64,000 nt of DNA from Proteus hauseri ATCC 700826 (GTDB lineage: Bacteria; Pseudomonadota; Gammaproteobacteria; Enterobacterales; Enterobacteriaceae). Numbering within the stretch: the stretch's first letter is position 1; each line of letters starts with the position of its first letter. Positions 30,701 through 40,828 of this stretch are shown piece by piece. The position numbers and the translations under genes were made by a program. The stretch lies in contig NZ_LXEV01000031.1 in assembly GCF_001654965.1 (NCBI RefSeq), forward strand, positions 124,001 to 188,000, read 5' to 3'. The notes under the pieces were generated by a model. The model saw nothing but the letters and a program-made list of their open reading frames with translations, was not told the DNA's origin and did not search any database.

Positions 30701-32438
30701 GGGTGGTGGCCAAGTTAGTGTTAGTACCAAAACAGGTACTGATGTCACTGTGGGCATTAAAGGTGAAGGTAAAACTAATGATAGCAGCTTAAGCATTACC
30801 AAAACCGAAGGTAGTCAGCTTAATTCTGCCGGTGGCATTAATATTAATGTACGTGAAGATGCCCATTATGAAGGGGCTAAATTTAATGCCGAAGGTGGAA
30901 AAACAGTTATTAATGCCGGTGGCGATTTAACCTTAGCTCAAGCAACAAATCAGCATTCTGAAAGTCAAGACAATGTAAATGGTAGTGTAAATCTAAAAGT
31001 GGGTACTACGCCAGATAGCAAAGATTATGGTGGCGGTTTTAAAGCCGGCGGAAATCATCATCAAAAAGATCAATCAACCGCACAAGCGAGTTCTGTTAAT
31101 GGTTCACAAGGTGTCGAATTAAACTCAGGCCATAACCTGACTTTACAGGGCTCGTCATTAACCAGCGAACAAGATGTTTCATTAACAGCCAGTAATAAAG
31201 TTGATTTCCAAGCAACTGAGTCTCAACACACTGAAACAGGTAATAACTTATCCGGTGGCTTACAACTTGGTGGTGGCAAAAAAACCAGCGAGACCTCTTC
31301 GTCTATTAATGGCTTAGGTGGCGCTGAATTTGCTATTGGTAAACAAGATGAGAAAACCGTTTCGCTTGAAGGTGGTTCTATTAATAACCAAGGTGATTTA
31401 ACCATCAATGGTAGTTCGGTTAATCTTCAAGGTACCCATGTTGATAGTAAAAATACTGCTCTAACATCACAATCCGGCGATACCTCAATTACATCTGCTC
31501 AGTCTAGTGATTATAAGAATAATTGGGGAACCGATATTTCCTTAAACGGAAAACAAACTAACACCACACCAAAAGAAGTAACAGAAGAGAAGCCCGCAAC
31601 CGCTATCCATGATTTCGGCGGAAAAATCATGGTAAATGTTGAAGATCAACAAAAAACTTCACATCAAAATGCCACATTAGAAACAGGCACACTCACCATT
31701 AATAGTGATAAAAACCTCACGCTTTCTGGTGCAAATGTGTCTGCTGATAATATCACTGGTAATGTGGCTGGCGATTTAAATATTACTAGCCAAAAAGACA
31801 GTGATCGTCACGTTAATGTAGGTGTGAATATCGGCTATAATCACACCAATGATCCTGAATCTAGCAAAGTAGATAAAACGGCTAAAGCAGGTGGATCATT
31901 ATTAGAAAATACCATTAAAGAGACTATTGATTCTGGTATTAAATCGGCGACAGATGTGATTTCTAATAAATACGATTCTGTATCAACAACCATCGCAGAT
32001 AAAGCGGGTATTAGTGGTGAAACCAAAGCCAAGATAGATAACGGTGTTAATTATGTTGGTAACGGCATTAAAAATATCGTCACAGGTGCCGAAGGTCATA
32101 CCGCTAATGCCGATATTAAAGTATCGCATATTGATAATGATTCAGTGACCCACACAACCACACTTAATAGCCAAAAAGATATTTCATTAAATGTGGGTGG
32201 CAACACCACACTAACCGGTGCTGAAATTCATAGTCGCCAAGGTGAAGTTGATTTGGGTGGTAGTAATGTTCAACTGAAGAATATTGAAGGCCATCAATAT
32301 GAAGCTGGTGTAGATCTTGATTTAAAATCTTCTGCTATTGATTTAGTTAAACAACTTGCAGGTGGTGATCTTTCATTAAAATCACCCGTTAAAGTTAACG
32401 AAACAGTGAATACCAAATCTTCTATTTCTGAAAAGTAA
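27705..32438 (+). CDS. hpmA: Haemolysin HpmA (TpsA)
   Basis: A 1577-residue secreted pore-forming haemolysin of the two-partner secretion family, the same length as P. mirabilis HpmA. The signal peptide is 29 residues (ending VSLNAYA). The N-terminal TPS domain follows (about 30-265) with NPNGITCDGCGFINTS, holding the paired cysteines Cys144 and Cys147. The rest is a long, Asn/Thr/Gly-rich beta-helical repeat region with many DLTI/SGGF-type repeats. GGAGATAA lies before the ATG. A rho-independent terminator follows. The protein is intact, with no frameshift, so the strain is predicted to be haemolytic. Confidence 0.95.
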   Translation: MKSQNFKLSPSGRLAASLAIIFVSLNAYAGGIIPDSGNQGPNISSVNGGTQVINIVTPNNEGISHNQYQDFNVGKPGAVFNNALEAGQSQLAGQLNANNNLNGQAASLILNEVVSRNPSFLLGQQEVFGIAAEYVLSNPNGITCDGCGFINTSRSSLVVGNPLFENGHLSGYSTLNNTNMLSIGKNGLNAPGLLDLIAPRIDSKGRITAAEISALTGQNTFSQRFDILSSQKPTSALDSYFFGSMQSGRIRIINTAEGSGVKLSGKFIADNELNFRADNITTDSQVRYNNHDKDGSENYQNYRGGIAVNNSGSSQTLTKTELKGKNITLVANNNNQIKAADLMGDDILLQGANLTVDGKQLQQKETHTDNRWFYSWQYDVTNEKELVQQVGSQIDAKNNATLTATKGDITIEGAKVSAGNTLAINANKDININGLVEQENRSENGYKRNHTSRLETGSWSNSQQTETLKASELSAGKTLGLNAEGSITAQGAKLHANENVVVNAKDSINLNVQNTNNDKTVTDNHVVWGGIGGGNNKNNNNKQEVSHSTELTADGQLVLAADNSVKITGSQVKGNQGAFVKTTQGDVVIDNAISETITKTDERTGTAFNITKNSHKNETNQQLSTGSELVSDAELTVLSGNNINVIGSLIKSADELGIQSLGDINVQSAQQVATTHDEKTSLEVTGHAKEVEDKQYSAGFHITHTSNKSDTKETEQVASTISGGSVSVQADKDVTFTGSDLTTTAGNATVSGDNIAFVSAENKKQSDSTDTTISGGFSYTGGVDKVGSKADFQYDKQHTETDIVKNKGSETHVAGDLTITANKDVTHQGATHHVDGSYNESGENINHLAVNDQATSKTDTLNIGVDVGVNLDYSGVTQPIKKAVEDGIETAKPGNDTDPNKKITAKDAIMNLANLGNLEAPNVGVEVGIKGGGSEKSQSDSQAVSTSITAGKINTDSNNTLHDQGTQYQSTQGDISLTANSHTSEAVSNQHQERAHETTGGGQVSVSTKTGTDVTVGIKGEGKTNDSSLSITKTEGSQLNSAGGININVREDAHYEGAKFNAEGGKTVINAGGDLTLAQATNQHSESQDNVNGSVNLKVGTTPDSKDYGGGFKAGGNHHQKDQSTAQASSVNGSQGVELNSGHNLTLQGSSLTSEQDVSLTASNKVDFQATESQHTETGNNLSGGLQLGGGKKTSETSSSINGLGGAEFAIGKQDEKTVSLEGGSINNQGDLTINGSSVNLQGTHVDSKNTALTSQSGDTSITSAQSSDYKNNWGTDISLNGKQTNTTPKEVTEEKPATAIHDFGGKIMVNVEDQQKTSHQNATLETGTLTINSDKNLTLSGANVSADNITGNVAGDLNITSQKDSDRHVNVGVNIGYNHTNDPESSKVDKTAKAGGSLLENTIKETIDSGIKSATDVISNKYDSVSTTIADKAGISGETKAKIDNGVNYVGNGIKNIVTGAEGHTANADIKVSHIDNDSVTHTTTLNSQKDISLNVGGNTTLTGAEIHSRQGEVDLGGSNVQLKNIEGHQYEAGVDLDLKSSAIDLVKQLAGGDLSLKSPVKVNETVNTKSSISEK

Positions 32439-32480
32439 TAGATAACCAATAAAAGAGTAATGCCTATTCTTTTGTAAGCC

Positions 32481-32514
32481 AAACCCGCTTGTTAATCTAA
32501 TAAGCGGGTTTTTT
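32481..32514 (+). terminator. Terminator of hpmBA
   Basis: AACCCGCTT (32482-32490) pairs with AAGCGGGTT (32502-32510) and is followed by a T-run, 43 nt past the hpmA stop. Confidence 0.92.
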
Positions 32515-32667
32515 CGCTTTATTACTGAAAAAACGTTATTTGTCTATCATTTACACAGCACTAATCTATAAGCTAAACTTCAAATTCATTGTTATTGATA
32601 TGATTTTTAATATAATTTTTTAAAATTTAATATTAAAACCCGCCAAAAAGAAAAAGTCGTTTAATCC

Positions 32668-32698
32668 TTGACCTTCCTCTAATGGTAAACCTTAAGCT
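32668..32698 (+). promoter_or_regulatory. CueR-type copA promoter
   Basis: A -35 TTGACC (32668-32673) and -10 TAAGCT (32693-32698) are separated by 19 nt, the long spacer typical of MerR-family promoters. The spacer holds ACCTTCC and GGTAAAC half-sites, similar to the E. coli copA/CueR operator. cueR lies just downstream of copA. Confidence 0.8.
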
Positions 32699-32732
32699 TA
32701 ATGCAATTACCCTATTTAAGAGGTGTGTTTAC

Positions 32733-35225
32733 ATGAATACTCATCCAACGTTGTCTTCTACAAATCGATTGAGTTTGCCTATCGAAGGTATGACTTGTGC
32801 TTCTTGTGTGGGTCGTGTCGAACGAGCACTCAACGCAGTACCAGAAATAACGACAGCAACAGTAAATCTTGCTACTGAACGTGCTGATATCGTATTTTCA
32901 AGTACATCAAATCCTATCGTCGCAGCACAAGCAATTGAGAAATCAGGCTACAAAGTGCCTGAAGAAATTACAGAGTTAGCAATAGAAGAGATGACTTGTG
33001 CCTCTTGTGTCGGGCGTGTTGAAAAAGCATTAGCACAAATTCCCGGTGTATTAGAAGCGAATGTAAATCTTGCAACCGAACGCGCTCGTGTGCGCTATCT
33101 TGCGGGTGCGGTATCCATTACTGATCTGGAAGTTGCCGTGGTACAAGCGGGTTATAAATCTCGTCGCTTATCTGATGATCCTACTAATACAAACGATGTA
33201 GGCGCACAACGTCGTGAGCAAGATGAGCGCTCATTACGACGTGCATTATTTACCGCAGCCATATTTACCTTACCCGTATTTATTATCGAAATGGGCTCAC
33301 ATTTTATTCCCGGCGTTCATCATTGGGTCACACAAACATTAGGACAGCAACTTAATTGGTATATCCAATTTGTTTTCGCCACTATTGTGATGTTTGGTCC
33401 TGGTTTACGATTCTTTCGTAAAGGGATCCCCGCATTATTGCGTGGTGCACCAGATATGAACTCTCTTGTATCGGTAGGTACTGCTGCGGCTTATGGGTAT
33501 TCCATTGTATCTACTTTTATTCCTCACGTTTTGCCCACAGGTACAGCAAACGTCTATTTTGAAGCCGCAGTCGTTATTGTCACATTGATTTTATTAGGCA
33601 GAACACTCGAAGCTAAGGCGAAAGGAAATACATCTCAAGCGATTAAACGCCTAATCGGACTTCAAGCCAAGACGGCTCGAGTTGAGCGCAACGGCGAAAC
33701 AATAGAGATCCCTCTTGATCAAGTTGTTATGGGAGATGTTATTTTTGTTCGCCCTGGCGAGAAAATTCCTGTTGATGGTGAAATTATAGATGGTCGTTCG
33801 TATGTTGATGAGAGCATGATAACTGGCGAACCTATTCCCGCATCTAAAAATATGGGCGATGAAGTCGTTGGTGGCACTATTAATAAAACCGGTGCATTTA
33901 GCTTTAAAGTCACCCAAATTGGTTCAAATACCGTACTTGCGCAAATCATTCGATTAGTTGAAGAAGCACAAGGCTCTAAACTTCCCATTCAGGCGCTGGT
34001 TGATAAAGTCACCATGTGGTTTGTTCCTGCGGTTATGTTAGGCGCTACCCTCACCTTCTTTATTTGGTTAGTTTTTGGCCCAGAACCCGCACTGACTTTT
34101 GCTCTGATTAATGCGGTCGCGGTGCTGATTATTGCTTGTCCTTGTGCGATGGGGCTTGCAACACCGACATCAATTATGGTCGGTACAGGTCGTGCTGCTG
34201 AATTAGGTATTCTTTTTCGTAAGGGCGAAGCACTACAAGCATTACGCGATGTCAATGTGATAGCTCTTGATAAAACCGGCACCTTAACTAAAGGTCGCCC
34301 AGAGTTAACCGATTTAGTTCCTGCAAAAGGTTTTGAATATACAGAAGTATTAAGCCTTGTTGCTGCTATCGAAACATACTCTGAGCACCCTATTGCACAA
34401 GCGATAGTAAGCGCAGCAAAAGAGCAAAACTTAACACTCGCAACCGTTGAAGATTTTAATTCTGTTCCCGGATTTGGTATCTCTGCAAAAGTGGCTGGTA
34501 GAGCCGTTTCAGTTGGCGCAGATCGCTTTATGAAACAACTTGGCTTAGACGTGACCAGTTTATTATCAACAGCCAAGCGCCTTGGCGAACAAGGAAAAAG
34601 CCCACTGTATGCTGCAATTGATGGTCGTTTAGCCGCAATTATTGCTGTCGCTGACCCAATTAAAGAAACAACACCTGAAGCAATTAAAGCATTACATGCG
34701 CTGGGATTAAAAGTAGCGATGATAACGGGTGATAATGAAGCAACAGCACGAGCAATTGCGCAGCAACTTGGTATTGATGAAATTGCTGCTGAAGTACTGC
34801 CCGATGGTAAAGTTGCAGCATTAAAACAGTTTCGTGATAAAGGTGCAAAAATCGCTTTCGTTGGTGATGGTATTAATGATGCGCCAGCACTGGCAGAAGC
34901 TGATGTCGGATTAGCAATCGGTACTGGTACAGATATTGCCATTGAAGCTGCCGATGTGGTGTTAATGTCGGGTGATTTGCGCGGTGTGGTTGATGCTATC
35001 GCTTTAAGCCAAGCGACTATCCGTAATATTAAGCAAAATCTGTTTTGGGCTTTCGCTTACAACGCCCTATTGATCCCCATTGCAGCGGGGATGCTTTACC
35101 CTATCAATGGCATGTTGCTCTCACCTATTTTCGCAGCAGCTGCGATGGCACTTTCTAGTGTTTTTGTATTAGGTAATGCACTGAGATTAAAACGTTTTCA
35201 AGCACCAATGAAAACCCAAGAGTAG
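32733..35225 (+). CDS. copA: Copper-exporting P-type ATPase CopA
   Basis: An 830-residue P1B-ATPase that pumps Cu(I) out of the cytoplasm. Two N-terminal heavy-metal domains each carry MTCASC ([12 protein letters not shown] and [12 protein letters not shown]). The membrane Cu site CPC appears in [15 protein letters not shown]. The phosphorylation motif [26 protein letters not shown] and [16 protein letters not shown] are all present. I start at the ATG at 32733, which has AAGAGGTG at good spacing. The in-frame ATG at 32682 would lie inside the promoter -35/-10 region and adds no conserved sequence. Confidence 0.96.
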   Translation: MNTHPTLSSTNRLSLPIEGMTCASCVGRVERALNAVPEITTATVNLATERADIVFSSTSNPIVAAQAIEKSGYKVPEEITELAIEEMTCASCVGRVEKALAQIPGVLEANVNLATERARVRYLAGAVSITDLEVAVVQAGYKSRRLSDDPTNTNDVGAQRREQDERSLRRALFTAAIFTLPVFIIEMGSHFIPGVHHWVTQTLGQQLNWYIQFVFATIVMFGPGLRFFRKGIPALLRGAPDMNSLVSVGTAAAYGYSIVSTFIPHVLPTGTANVYFEAAVVIVTLILLGRTLEAKAKGNTSQAIKRLIGLQAKTARVERNGETIEIPLDQVVMGDVIFVRPGEKIPVDGEIIDGRSYVDESMITGEPIPASKNMGDEVVGGTINKTGAFSFKVTQIGSNTVLAQIIRLVEEAQGSKLPIQALVDKVTMWFVPAVMLGATLTFFIWLVFGPEPALTFALINAVAVLIIACPCAMGLATPTSIMVGTGRAAELGILFRKGEALQALRDVNVIALDKTGTLTKGRPELTDLVPAKGFEYTEVLSLVAAIETYSEHPIAQAIVSAAKEQNLTLATVEDFNSVPGFGISAKVAGRAVSVGADRFMKQLGLDVTSLLSTAKRLGEQGKSPLYAAIDGRLAAIIAVADPIKETTPEAIKALHALGLKVAMITGDNEATARAIAQQLGIDEIAAEVLPDGKVAALKQFRDKGAKIAFVGDGINDAPALAEADVGLAIGTGTDIAIEAADVVLMSGDLRGVVDAIALSQATIRNIKQNLFWAFAYNALLIPIAAGMLYPINGMLLSPIFAAAAMALSSVFVLGNALRLKRFQAPMKTQE

Positions 35226-35241
35226 ATGATTCGTTTCGCGT

Positions 35242-35279
35242 TAGAACCAGAATTAATGATAACTCTGGTTCTATTTTAT
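35242..35279 (+). terminator. Probable copA terminator
   Basis: AGAACCAGA (35243-35251) and TCTGGTTCT (35264-35272) form a 9-bp stem followed by ATTTTATA, 17 nt past the copA stop. The T-tract is imperfect. Confidence 0.65.
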
Positions 35280-35327
35280 AACGCTATACTTATACACATA
35301 GAGCTTATACTTTAAGGGGAAAACATC

Positions 35328-35777
35328 ATGAATATTGGTCAAGCTGCTAAGCTATCGGGCATTACCGCTAAAATGATCCGTTATTATGAGCAGATCGGTT
35401 TAATTTCTAAGGCGATTCGCACTGACTCAGGCTATCGACATTACACCGCTGATGATGTGGCTTGTTTTCGTTTTATTCGTCATGCGCGTGCTTTGGGGTT
35501 TTCTACAGAACAAATTTCAACACTGCTGTTGTTATGGAATAACGGCGAACGAGCCAGTGCGGATGTTAAACGCATCGCAATTTCCCATATTGAACAATTA
35601 AATAATAAAATTACTGAACTACAAAGAATGGCTAATACGTTAGAACATTTAGCAAAGAATTGCCAAGGTAACGGTAATCCCGATTGTTCCATTATTTCGG
35701 GGCTAATAGAACCCCAAGAAAGTAATGAAAAAAATATCCCTAAACACACTCTTTCACATCTTCGCTCAGCATTTTAA
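35328..35777 (+). CDS. cueR: Copper-responsive MerR-type regulator CueR
   Basis: A 149-residue MerR-family activator that senses Cu(I) and opens the copA promoter. The N-terminal winged helix (MNIGQAAKLSGITAKMIRYY) and RTDSGYRHYTADDV are present, followed by a dimerisation helix and the metal loop with Cys112 and Cys120 (NCQGNGNPDC), spaced as in E. coli CueR. The +1 charge pattern is that of monovalent-metal sensors. It lies directly downstream of copA in the same orientation, with AAGGGG before its ATG. Confidence 0.95.
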   Translation: MNIGQAAKLSGITAKMIRYYEQIGLISKAIRTDSGYRHYTADDVACFRFIRHARALGFSTEQISTLLLLWNNGERASADVKRIAISHIEQLNNKITELQRMANTLEHLAKNCQGNGNPDCSIISGLIEPQESNEKNIPKHTLSHLRSAF

Positions 35778-35796
35778 AGACTGTTTATATGATATA

Positions 35797-35834
35797 AAAA
35801 AACCGCTTACAAATAACAATGTAAGCGGTTTTTA
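35797..35834. terminator. Bidirectional terminator between cueR and secA
   Basis: AAAACCGCTTAC (35799-35810) pairs with GTAAGCGGTTTT (35821-35832) around a 10-nt loop, with A/T runs on both sides. It can serve both cueR (+) and secA (-). Confidence 0.92.
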
Positions 35835-35887
35835 TTTTCAGCACAGTAGAATATTTATCTGCTACATCGCATTAATTAGAGTTTAAA

Positions 35888-38596
35888 TTAACCTAATTGG
35901 CCGTGGCAATGTTTGAATTTTTTACCAGAACCACAAGGGCAAGGTTCATTACGTCCTACTTTTTTACCCGCGGCAACTTGGCCATCTACCGCTGACATTT
36001 GCGATTCTTTAGTCACTTCATGGCTTAATTGTTGCTGTTTAGCTAAGCGTTCAGCTTCTTCACGACGGCGACGTTCTAGCTCTTCAACTTCTTCTGGTAA
36101 ACGAACTTGTACTTTGCTTAGTGTGCTAATCACTTCATATTTCAGTGATTCCAGCATGCTCGCAAACATAGCGAAAGACTCACGTTTGTATTCTTGTTTT
36201 GGATCTTTTTGCGCATAACCACGTAAGTGAATACCTTGGCGTAAATAGTCCATTGCAGCCAAGTGCTCTTTCCACAGCGTATCTAGCGTTTGTAACATCA
36301 CGCCCTTTTCAAAGTTACGCATCATTTCAGGGCTAACGATCTCTTCTTTCGTTTTATAAACTTCGATAGATTTTTCTAAGATACGCTCACGTAATGTTTC
36401 TTCATGCAGCTCAGGCTCTTTATCCAACCACTCTTTGATTGGTAAATCTAAATCAAAGTCTTTTTGTAAACATGCAGTTAAGCCTTCAATATCCCACATT
36501 TCTTCCAGTGATTGAGGTGGAATATAGTTATCAATCATCGTCTTGAAGACATCTTCACGAATGCTATCGATAGTTTCACTAACATCTGCAACATCCAGTA
36601 ATTCATTACGTTGCGTATAAATAGCACGACGTTGGTCATTTGCTACGTCATCATACTCAAGTAACTGTTTACGAATATCAAAGTTGCGGTTTTCTACTTT
36701 ACGTTGCGCATTCGCTATCGCTTTAGTCACCCAAGGATGTTCAATTGCTTCAGTTTCATTCATCCCTAATTTACGCATCATGCCTGAGACTTTGTCTGAA
36801 GCAAAAATACGCATTAAGGAGTCTTCCATTGATAAATAGAAGCGAGAAGAACCTTCATCCCCTTGACGACCTGCACGACCACGCAGCTGGTTATCGATAC
36901 GGCGTGATTCATGACGCTCTGTACCAATAATATGTAAACCACCAGAAGCTAATACTGCGTCATGACGCTCTTTCCATCTTGCTTTAATTTCTTCGATTTG
37001 TTCTTCAGTAGGATCTTCAAGTTTAGCAACTTCAGTCTGCCAACTCCCTCCTAACACGATATCGGTACCACGACCTGCCATGTTAGTTGCGATAGTCACC
37101 GCCGCAGGTAAACCTGCGTTTGCAATAATATCCGCTTCCATTGCGTGGAATTTCGCATTCAGCACGTTATGGTGAACATTAGCTTTTGTCAGCGCATTAG
37201 AAATTTCTTCTGATTTTTCTATCGAGATAGTACCAACCAGCACTGGCTGACCATTTTTAGTACGCTCACGAATATCTTCGATAATTGCAGCAAATTTACC
37301 TTGTTCATTCATATAAACTAAGTCAGGTAAATCTTTACGTACCATTGGGCGGTTAGTTGGAATAACAATAGTTTCTAATTTATAAATAGAGTTAAATTCA
37401 AATGCTTCGGTATCAGCAGTACCGGTCATCCCCGCTAATTTTTCATACAGGCGGAAATAGTTTTGGAAAGTAATAGAGGCGAGTGTTTGGTTTTCATTTT
37501 GAATTTTCACTCCTTCTTTAGCTTCTACCGCTTGATGTAAACCATCTGACCAACGACGGCCTTGCATTGTACGCCCAGTATGTTCGTCAACAATGATAAC
37601 TTCACCATCTTTAACGATGTAGTCTACATCTTTAGTAAATAATGCATGTGCACGTAATGCAGCCGTAACGTGGTGCATTAACATGATATTTGCTGGAGAA
37701 TAAAGTGATTCTCCTTCCTTCATCATGCCTTCATTAGCTAATAATTCTTCAATTTTAACCAGACCACGCTCAGTGATATTGACTTGGCGCGTTTTTTCAT
37801 CAACAGAGAAATCACCTTCACCTTGGAAGGTATCTGAATCTTCTTTCTCTTGTGGAACTAAATGAGGAATGATTTTATTCATCTGCTTATACAGCTCAGA
37901 GCTATCTTCAGCAGGTCCTGAAATAATCAATGGTGTACGTGCTTCATCAATTAAGATGGAGTCGACCTCATCCACTAATGCATAATGCAGTTTACGTTGA
38001 ACACGCTCTTCTGGGCTAAATGCCATATTGTCACGAAGGTAGTCAAAACCAAATTCGTTATTTGTACCGTAGGTAATATCCGCACCGTAAGCTTGACGCT
38101 TTGTTGGTGGGGCCATATTCGGTAAGTTAATCCCAACGCTTAGGCCTAAGAATTCAAATAAAGGGCGGTTATTTTCCGCATCACGCTGTGCAAGGTAGTC
38201 ATTGACGGTAACAACGTGAACACCTTTACCTGAAAGCGCATTTAAGTAAGCAGGTAGTGTTGCGGTTAATGTTTTACCTTCACCAGTACGCATTTCTGCA
38301 ATACAACGCTCATTGAGTACCATACCGCCAATAAGCTGTACGTCAAAGTGACGCATACCAAATACCCGTTTACTTGCTTCACGTACTGTTGCGAACGCTT
38401 CAGGCAGAATATCTTCTTCTTTTTCGCCGTTTTTCAGGCGCTCACGAAATTCTTGTGTTTTGGCTTGTAGCTCTTCATCAGTCAGCTTCTCAAATTCAGG
38501 TTCTAACTGATTGATTTGGTTAACTGCTTTACGCATACGACGGATAGAACGCTCATTACGGCTACCAAAAATTTTGGTTACAATTTTACCTAACAT
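35888..38596 (-). CDS. secA: Preprotein translocase ATPase SecA
   Basis: A 902-residue motor ATPase that drives unfolded proteins through SecYEG. Walker [18 protein letters not shown], the DEAD-like motif [35 protein letters not shown], and the C-terminal zinc-finger tail [14 protein letters not shown] are all present. E. coli SecA is 901 residues. It lies 84 nt downstream of secM, whose ribosome arrest controls secA translation. In E. coli mutT follows; here the cue/hpm/tna block begins instead. Confidence 0.98.
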   Translation of the reverse strand: MLGKIVTKIFGSRNERSIRRMRKAVNQINQLEPEFEKLTDEELQAKTQEFRERLKNGEKEEDILPEAFATVREASKRVFGMRHFDVQLIGGMVLNERCIAEMRTGEGKTLTATLPAYLNALSGKGVHVVTVNDYLAQRDAENNRPLFEFLGLSVGINLPNMAPPTKRQAYGADITYGTNNEFGFDYLRDNMAFSPEERVQRKLHYALVDEVDSILIDEARTPLIISGPAEDSSELYKQMNKIIPHLVPQEKEDSDTFQGEGDFSVDEKTRQVNITERGLVKIEELLANEGMMKEGESLYSPANIMLMHHVTAALRAHALFTKDVDYIVKDGEVIIVDEHTGRTMQGRRWSDGLHQAVEAKEGVKIQNENQTLASITFQNYFRLYEKLAGMTGTADTEAFEFNSIYKLETIVIPTNRPMVRKDLPDLVYMNEQGKFAAIIEDIRERTKNGQPVLVGTISIEKSEEISNALTKANVHHNVLNAKFHAMEADIIANAGLPAAVTIATNMAGRGTDIVLGGSWQTEVAKLEDPTEEQIEEIKARWKERHDAVLASGGLHIIGTERHESRRIDNQLRGRAGRQGDEGSSRFYLSMEDSLMRIFASDKVSGMMRKLGMNETEAIEHPWVTKAIANAQRKVENRNFDIRKQLLEYDDVANDQRRAIYTQRNELLDVADVSETIDSIREDVFKTMIDNYIPPQSLEEMWDIEGLTACLQKDFDLDLPIKEWLDKEPELHEETLRERILEKSIEVYKTKEEIVSPEMMRNFEKGVMLQTLDTLWKEHLAAMDYLRQGIHLRGYAQKDPKQEYKRESFAMFASMLESLKYEVISTLSKVQVRLPEEVEELERRRREEAERLAKQQQLSHEVTKESQMSAVDGQVAAGKKVGRNEPCPCGSGKKFKHCHGQLG

Positions 38597-38680
38597 AAAT
38601 AATTATTCTCAATTATGGCGTAGTAACGCCGAAAACAGCCTCTGTTTCTAATCATACAGAGAATTAATAAAGCGAATAAA

Positions 38681-39208
38681 TTAAGCTGTTAAGTAAGGTC
38701 CGGCACGGATCCCGCGAATTTGAGCGAGCCATAATCCAGTTCGATAGGAAGGCGTTATTTGCGCTAACGTATAGGTTGATAAAGGCAAATAAGTGAGTGT
38801 AACAGGAGGTGCATCCGTCAATAATGCATACAGAGTATCAAGCATAACCTCTGCAACATTAGAAACAGGAGACGGTTCATCTTTGGCTTTTACCGTCAAT
38901 TCAGGAGAGCTAATGGTAAATGCAAAAGATAACTGTCGTATTACATTTTTAACAGCGTGCTGCTGCCAATAATTAAAGGTGAAGGATGATGCAGGATTCT
39001 GTACACTTTGACGTAAGAATAAATTATCAAACGCAATAAGCGCCTGACTTTGGCGATTTTGAGATGATGGTGTATCAGTTTGTTGCGGATTTTCAGCATG
39101 GGCTGACAACAGCGAAGGCATTCCAATACCTGCTGCTACCATTCCTAGAAGCAGATGCGACCAAAAATATCGTCTGCCAAATTGTCGCCAAAAATTTATA
39201 ATACTCAT
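38681..39208 (-). CDS. secM: Secretion monitor SecM
   Basis: A 175-residue secreted regulator whose nascent chain stalls the ribosome when secretion is slow, exposing the secA ribosome site. An N-terminal signal sequence (HLLLGMVAAGIGMPSLLSAHA) is visible, and the C-terminal arrest motif is YRTGLWLAQIRGIRAGP (residues 155-171). Compared with E. coli FSTPVWISQAQGIRAGP, the Trp and GIRAGP are kept, with F to Y and I to L changes at two contact positions. It ends four residues after the arrest proline. Confidence 0.93.
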   Translation of the reverse strand: MSIINFWRQFGRRYFWSHLLLGMVAAGIGMPSLLSAHAENPQQTDTPSSQNRQSQALIAFDNLFLRQSVQNPASSFTFNYWQQHAVKNVIRQLSFAFTISSPELTVKAKDEPSPVSNVAEVMLDTLYALLTDAPPVTLTYLPLSTYTLAQITPSYRTGLWLAQIRGIRAGPYLTA

Positions 39209-39264
39209 TAACCTTCGTTTCTTTTTTTATTGTTACTTATTTATTTTTATTGGAGTCAAAATCT

Positions 39265-39783
39265 ATGCGGGATAGTTACCCACAATCATTGGAAAAAATT
39301 CTTAACGAACTTGAAGGTTCCAATAAAAGTACTCTACAACTTATCCAGCAACGTGCAACCGTTTTACTAAAATTAAACCGTGCCGTAATTGCACTTTTGC
39401 CTACCCCGTTACAAGATAAATGTCGGGTAGCTAATTATCGCAATGCTATTTTAATTATTGAAGTCATAAACGCAAGTTGGTTAACAAGATTGCGTTACGA
39501 AATTCCAGCTTTACTTTCAGCGTTGAGGCAAGAAATTTTACCATCCTTATCCTCAATAGACATCAAAATAAATCCTAGTTTCAGAACAAAAGAGGAAAAA
39601 AGACCTTTAATATCATCAATAAAAGAGCAAAACCCAAAAAACAGACGTCACTTGAGCTTAGAAAGCGCACAATCATTAAAGTATTTGGCTGAAAAAAGCC
39701 CGAAGAAATTAAGGGAAAAATTAGAACGGTTGGCTGCACTTGCCGGAGAGAGTACAAGTACAGCCAAAGATGACGTTAATTAG
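39265..39783 (+). CDS. DUF721/DciA-like protein
   Basis: A 172-residue basic protein with an N-terminal DUF721 (DciA-type) domain, about residues 5-105. Typical features are the N-terminal LEKILNELEG helix and the NASWLTRLRYEIPALLSALR segment. The C-terminal half is Lys/Arg-rich, with a coiled-coil-like end (SPKKLREKLERLAALAGES). DciA is the widespread ancestral helicase-loading partner of DnaB; E. coli uses DnaC instead. In other Gammaproteobacteria this family lies near lpxC and secA, as here. I chose the ATG at 39265, which has GGAG 9 nt upstream, over an in-frame TTG at 39250. The role here is inferred. Confidence 0.8.
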   Translation: MRDSYPQSLEKILNELEGSNKSTLQLIQQRATVLLKLNRAVIALLPTPLQDKCRVANYRNAILIIEVINASWLTRLRYEIPALLSALRQEILPSLSSIDIKINPSFRTKEEKRPLISSIKEQNPKNRRHLSLESAQSLKYLAEKSPKKLREKLERLAALAGESTSTAKDDVN

Positions 39784-39812
39784 AAATAACTAACGTTCTT
39801 TCCTTTACAGAA

Positions 39813-40763
<951 letters not shown>

Positions 40764-40828
40764 TCATTATACTTATAATTGGCAGGACAGTTTAGCACAA
40801 AAAGCGGAGATGCCAATCTTTTTGGCGA

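Noticed and set aside
28441-32400. Repeated Asn/Gly/Thr-rich motifs in hpmA, considered as contact-dependent inhibition CdiA with a toxic C-terminal tip
   Set aside because: The 1577-residue length, sequence and partner match the haemolysin HpmA. There is no VENN-type motif, no toxin-like tip and no small immunity gene after it.
32682-32732. N-terminal extension of copA
   Set aside because: It lies within the CueR-type promoter region; the ATG at 32733 has a good ribosome site and matches the family start.
33989-34942. A long open frame antisense to copA
   Set aside because: It mirrors the codon pattern of the well-supported copA gene, is Ser/Ala/Pro-rich with no family features, and has no ribosome site.
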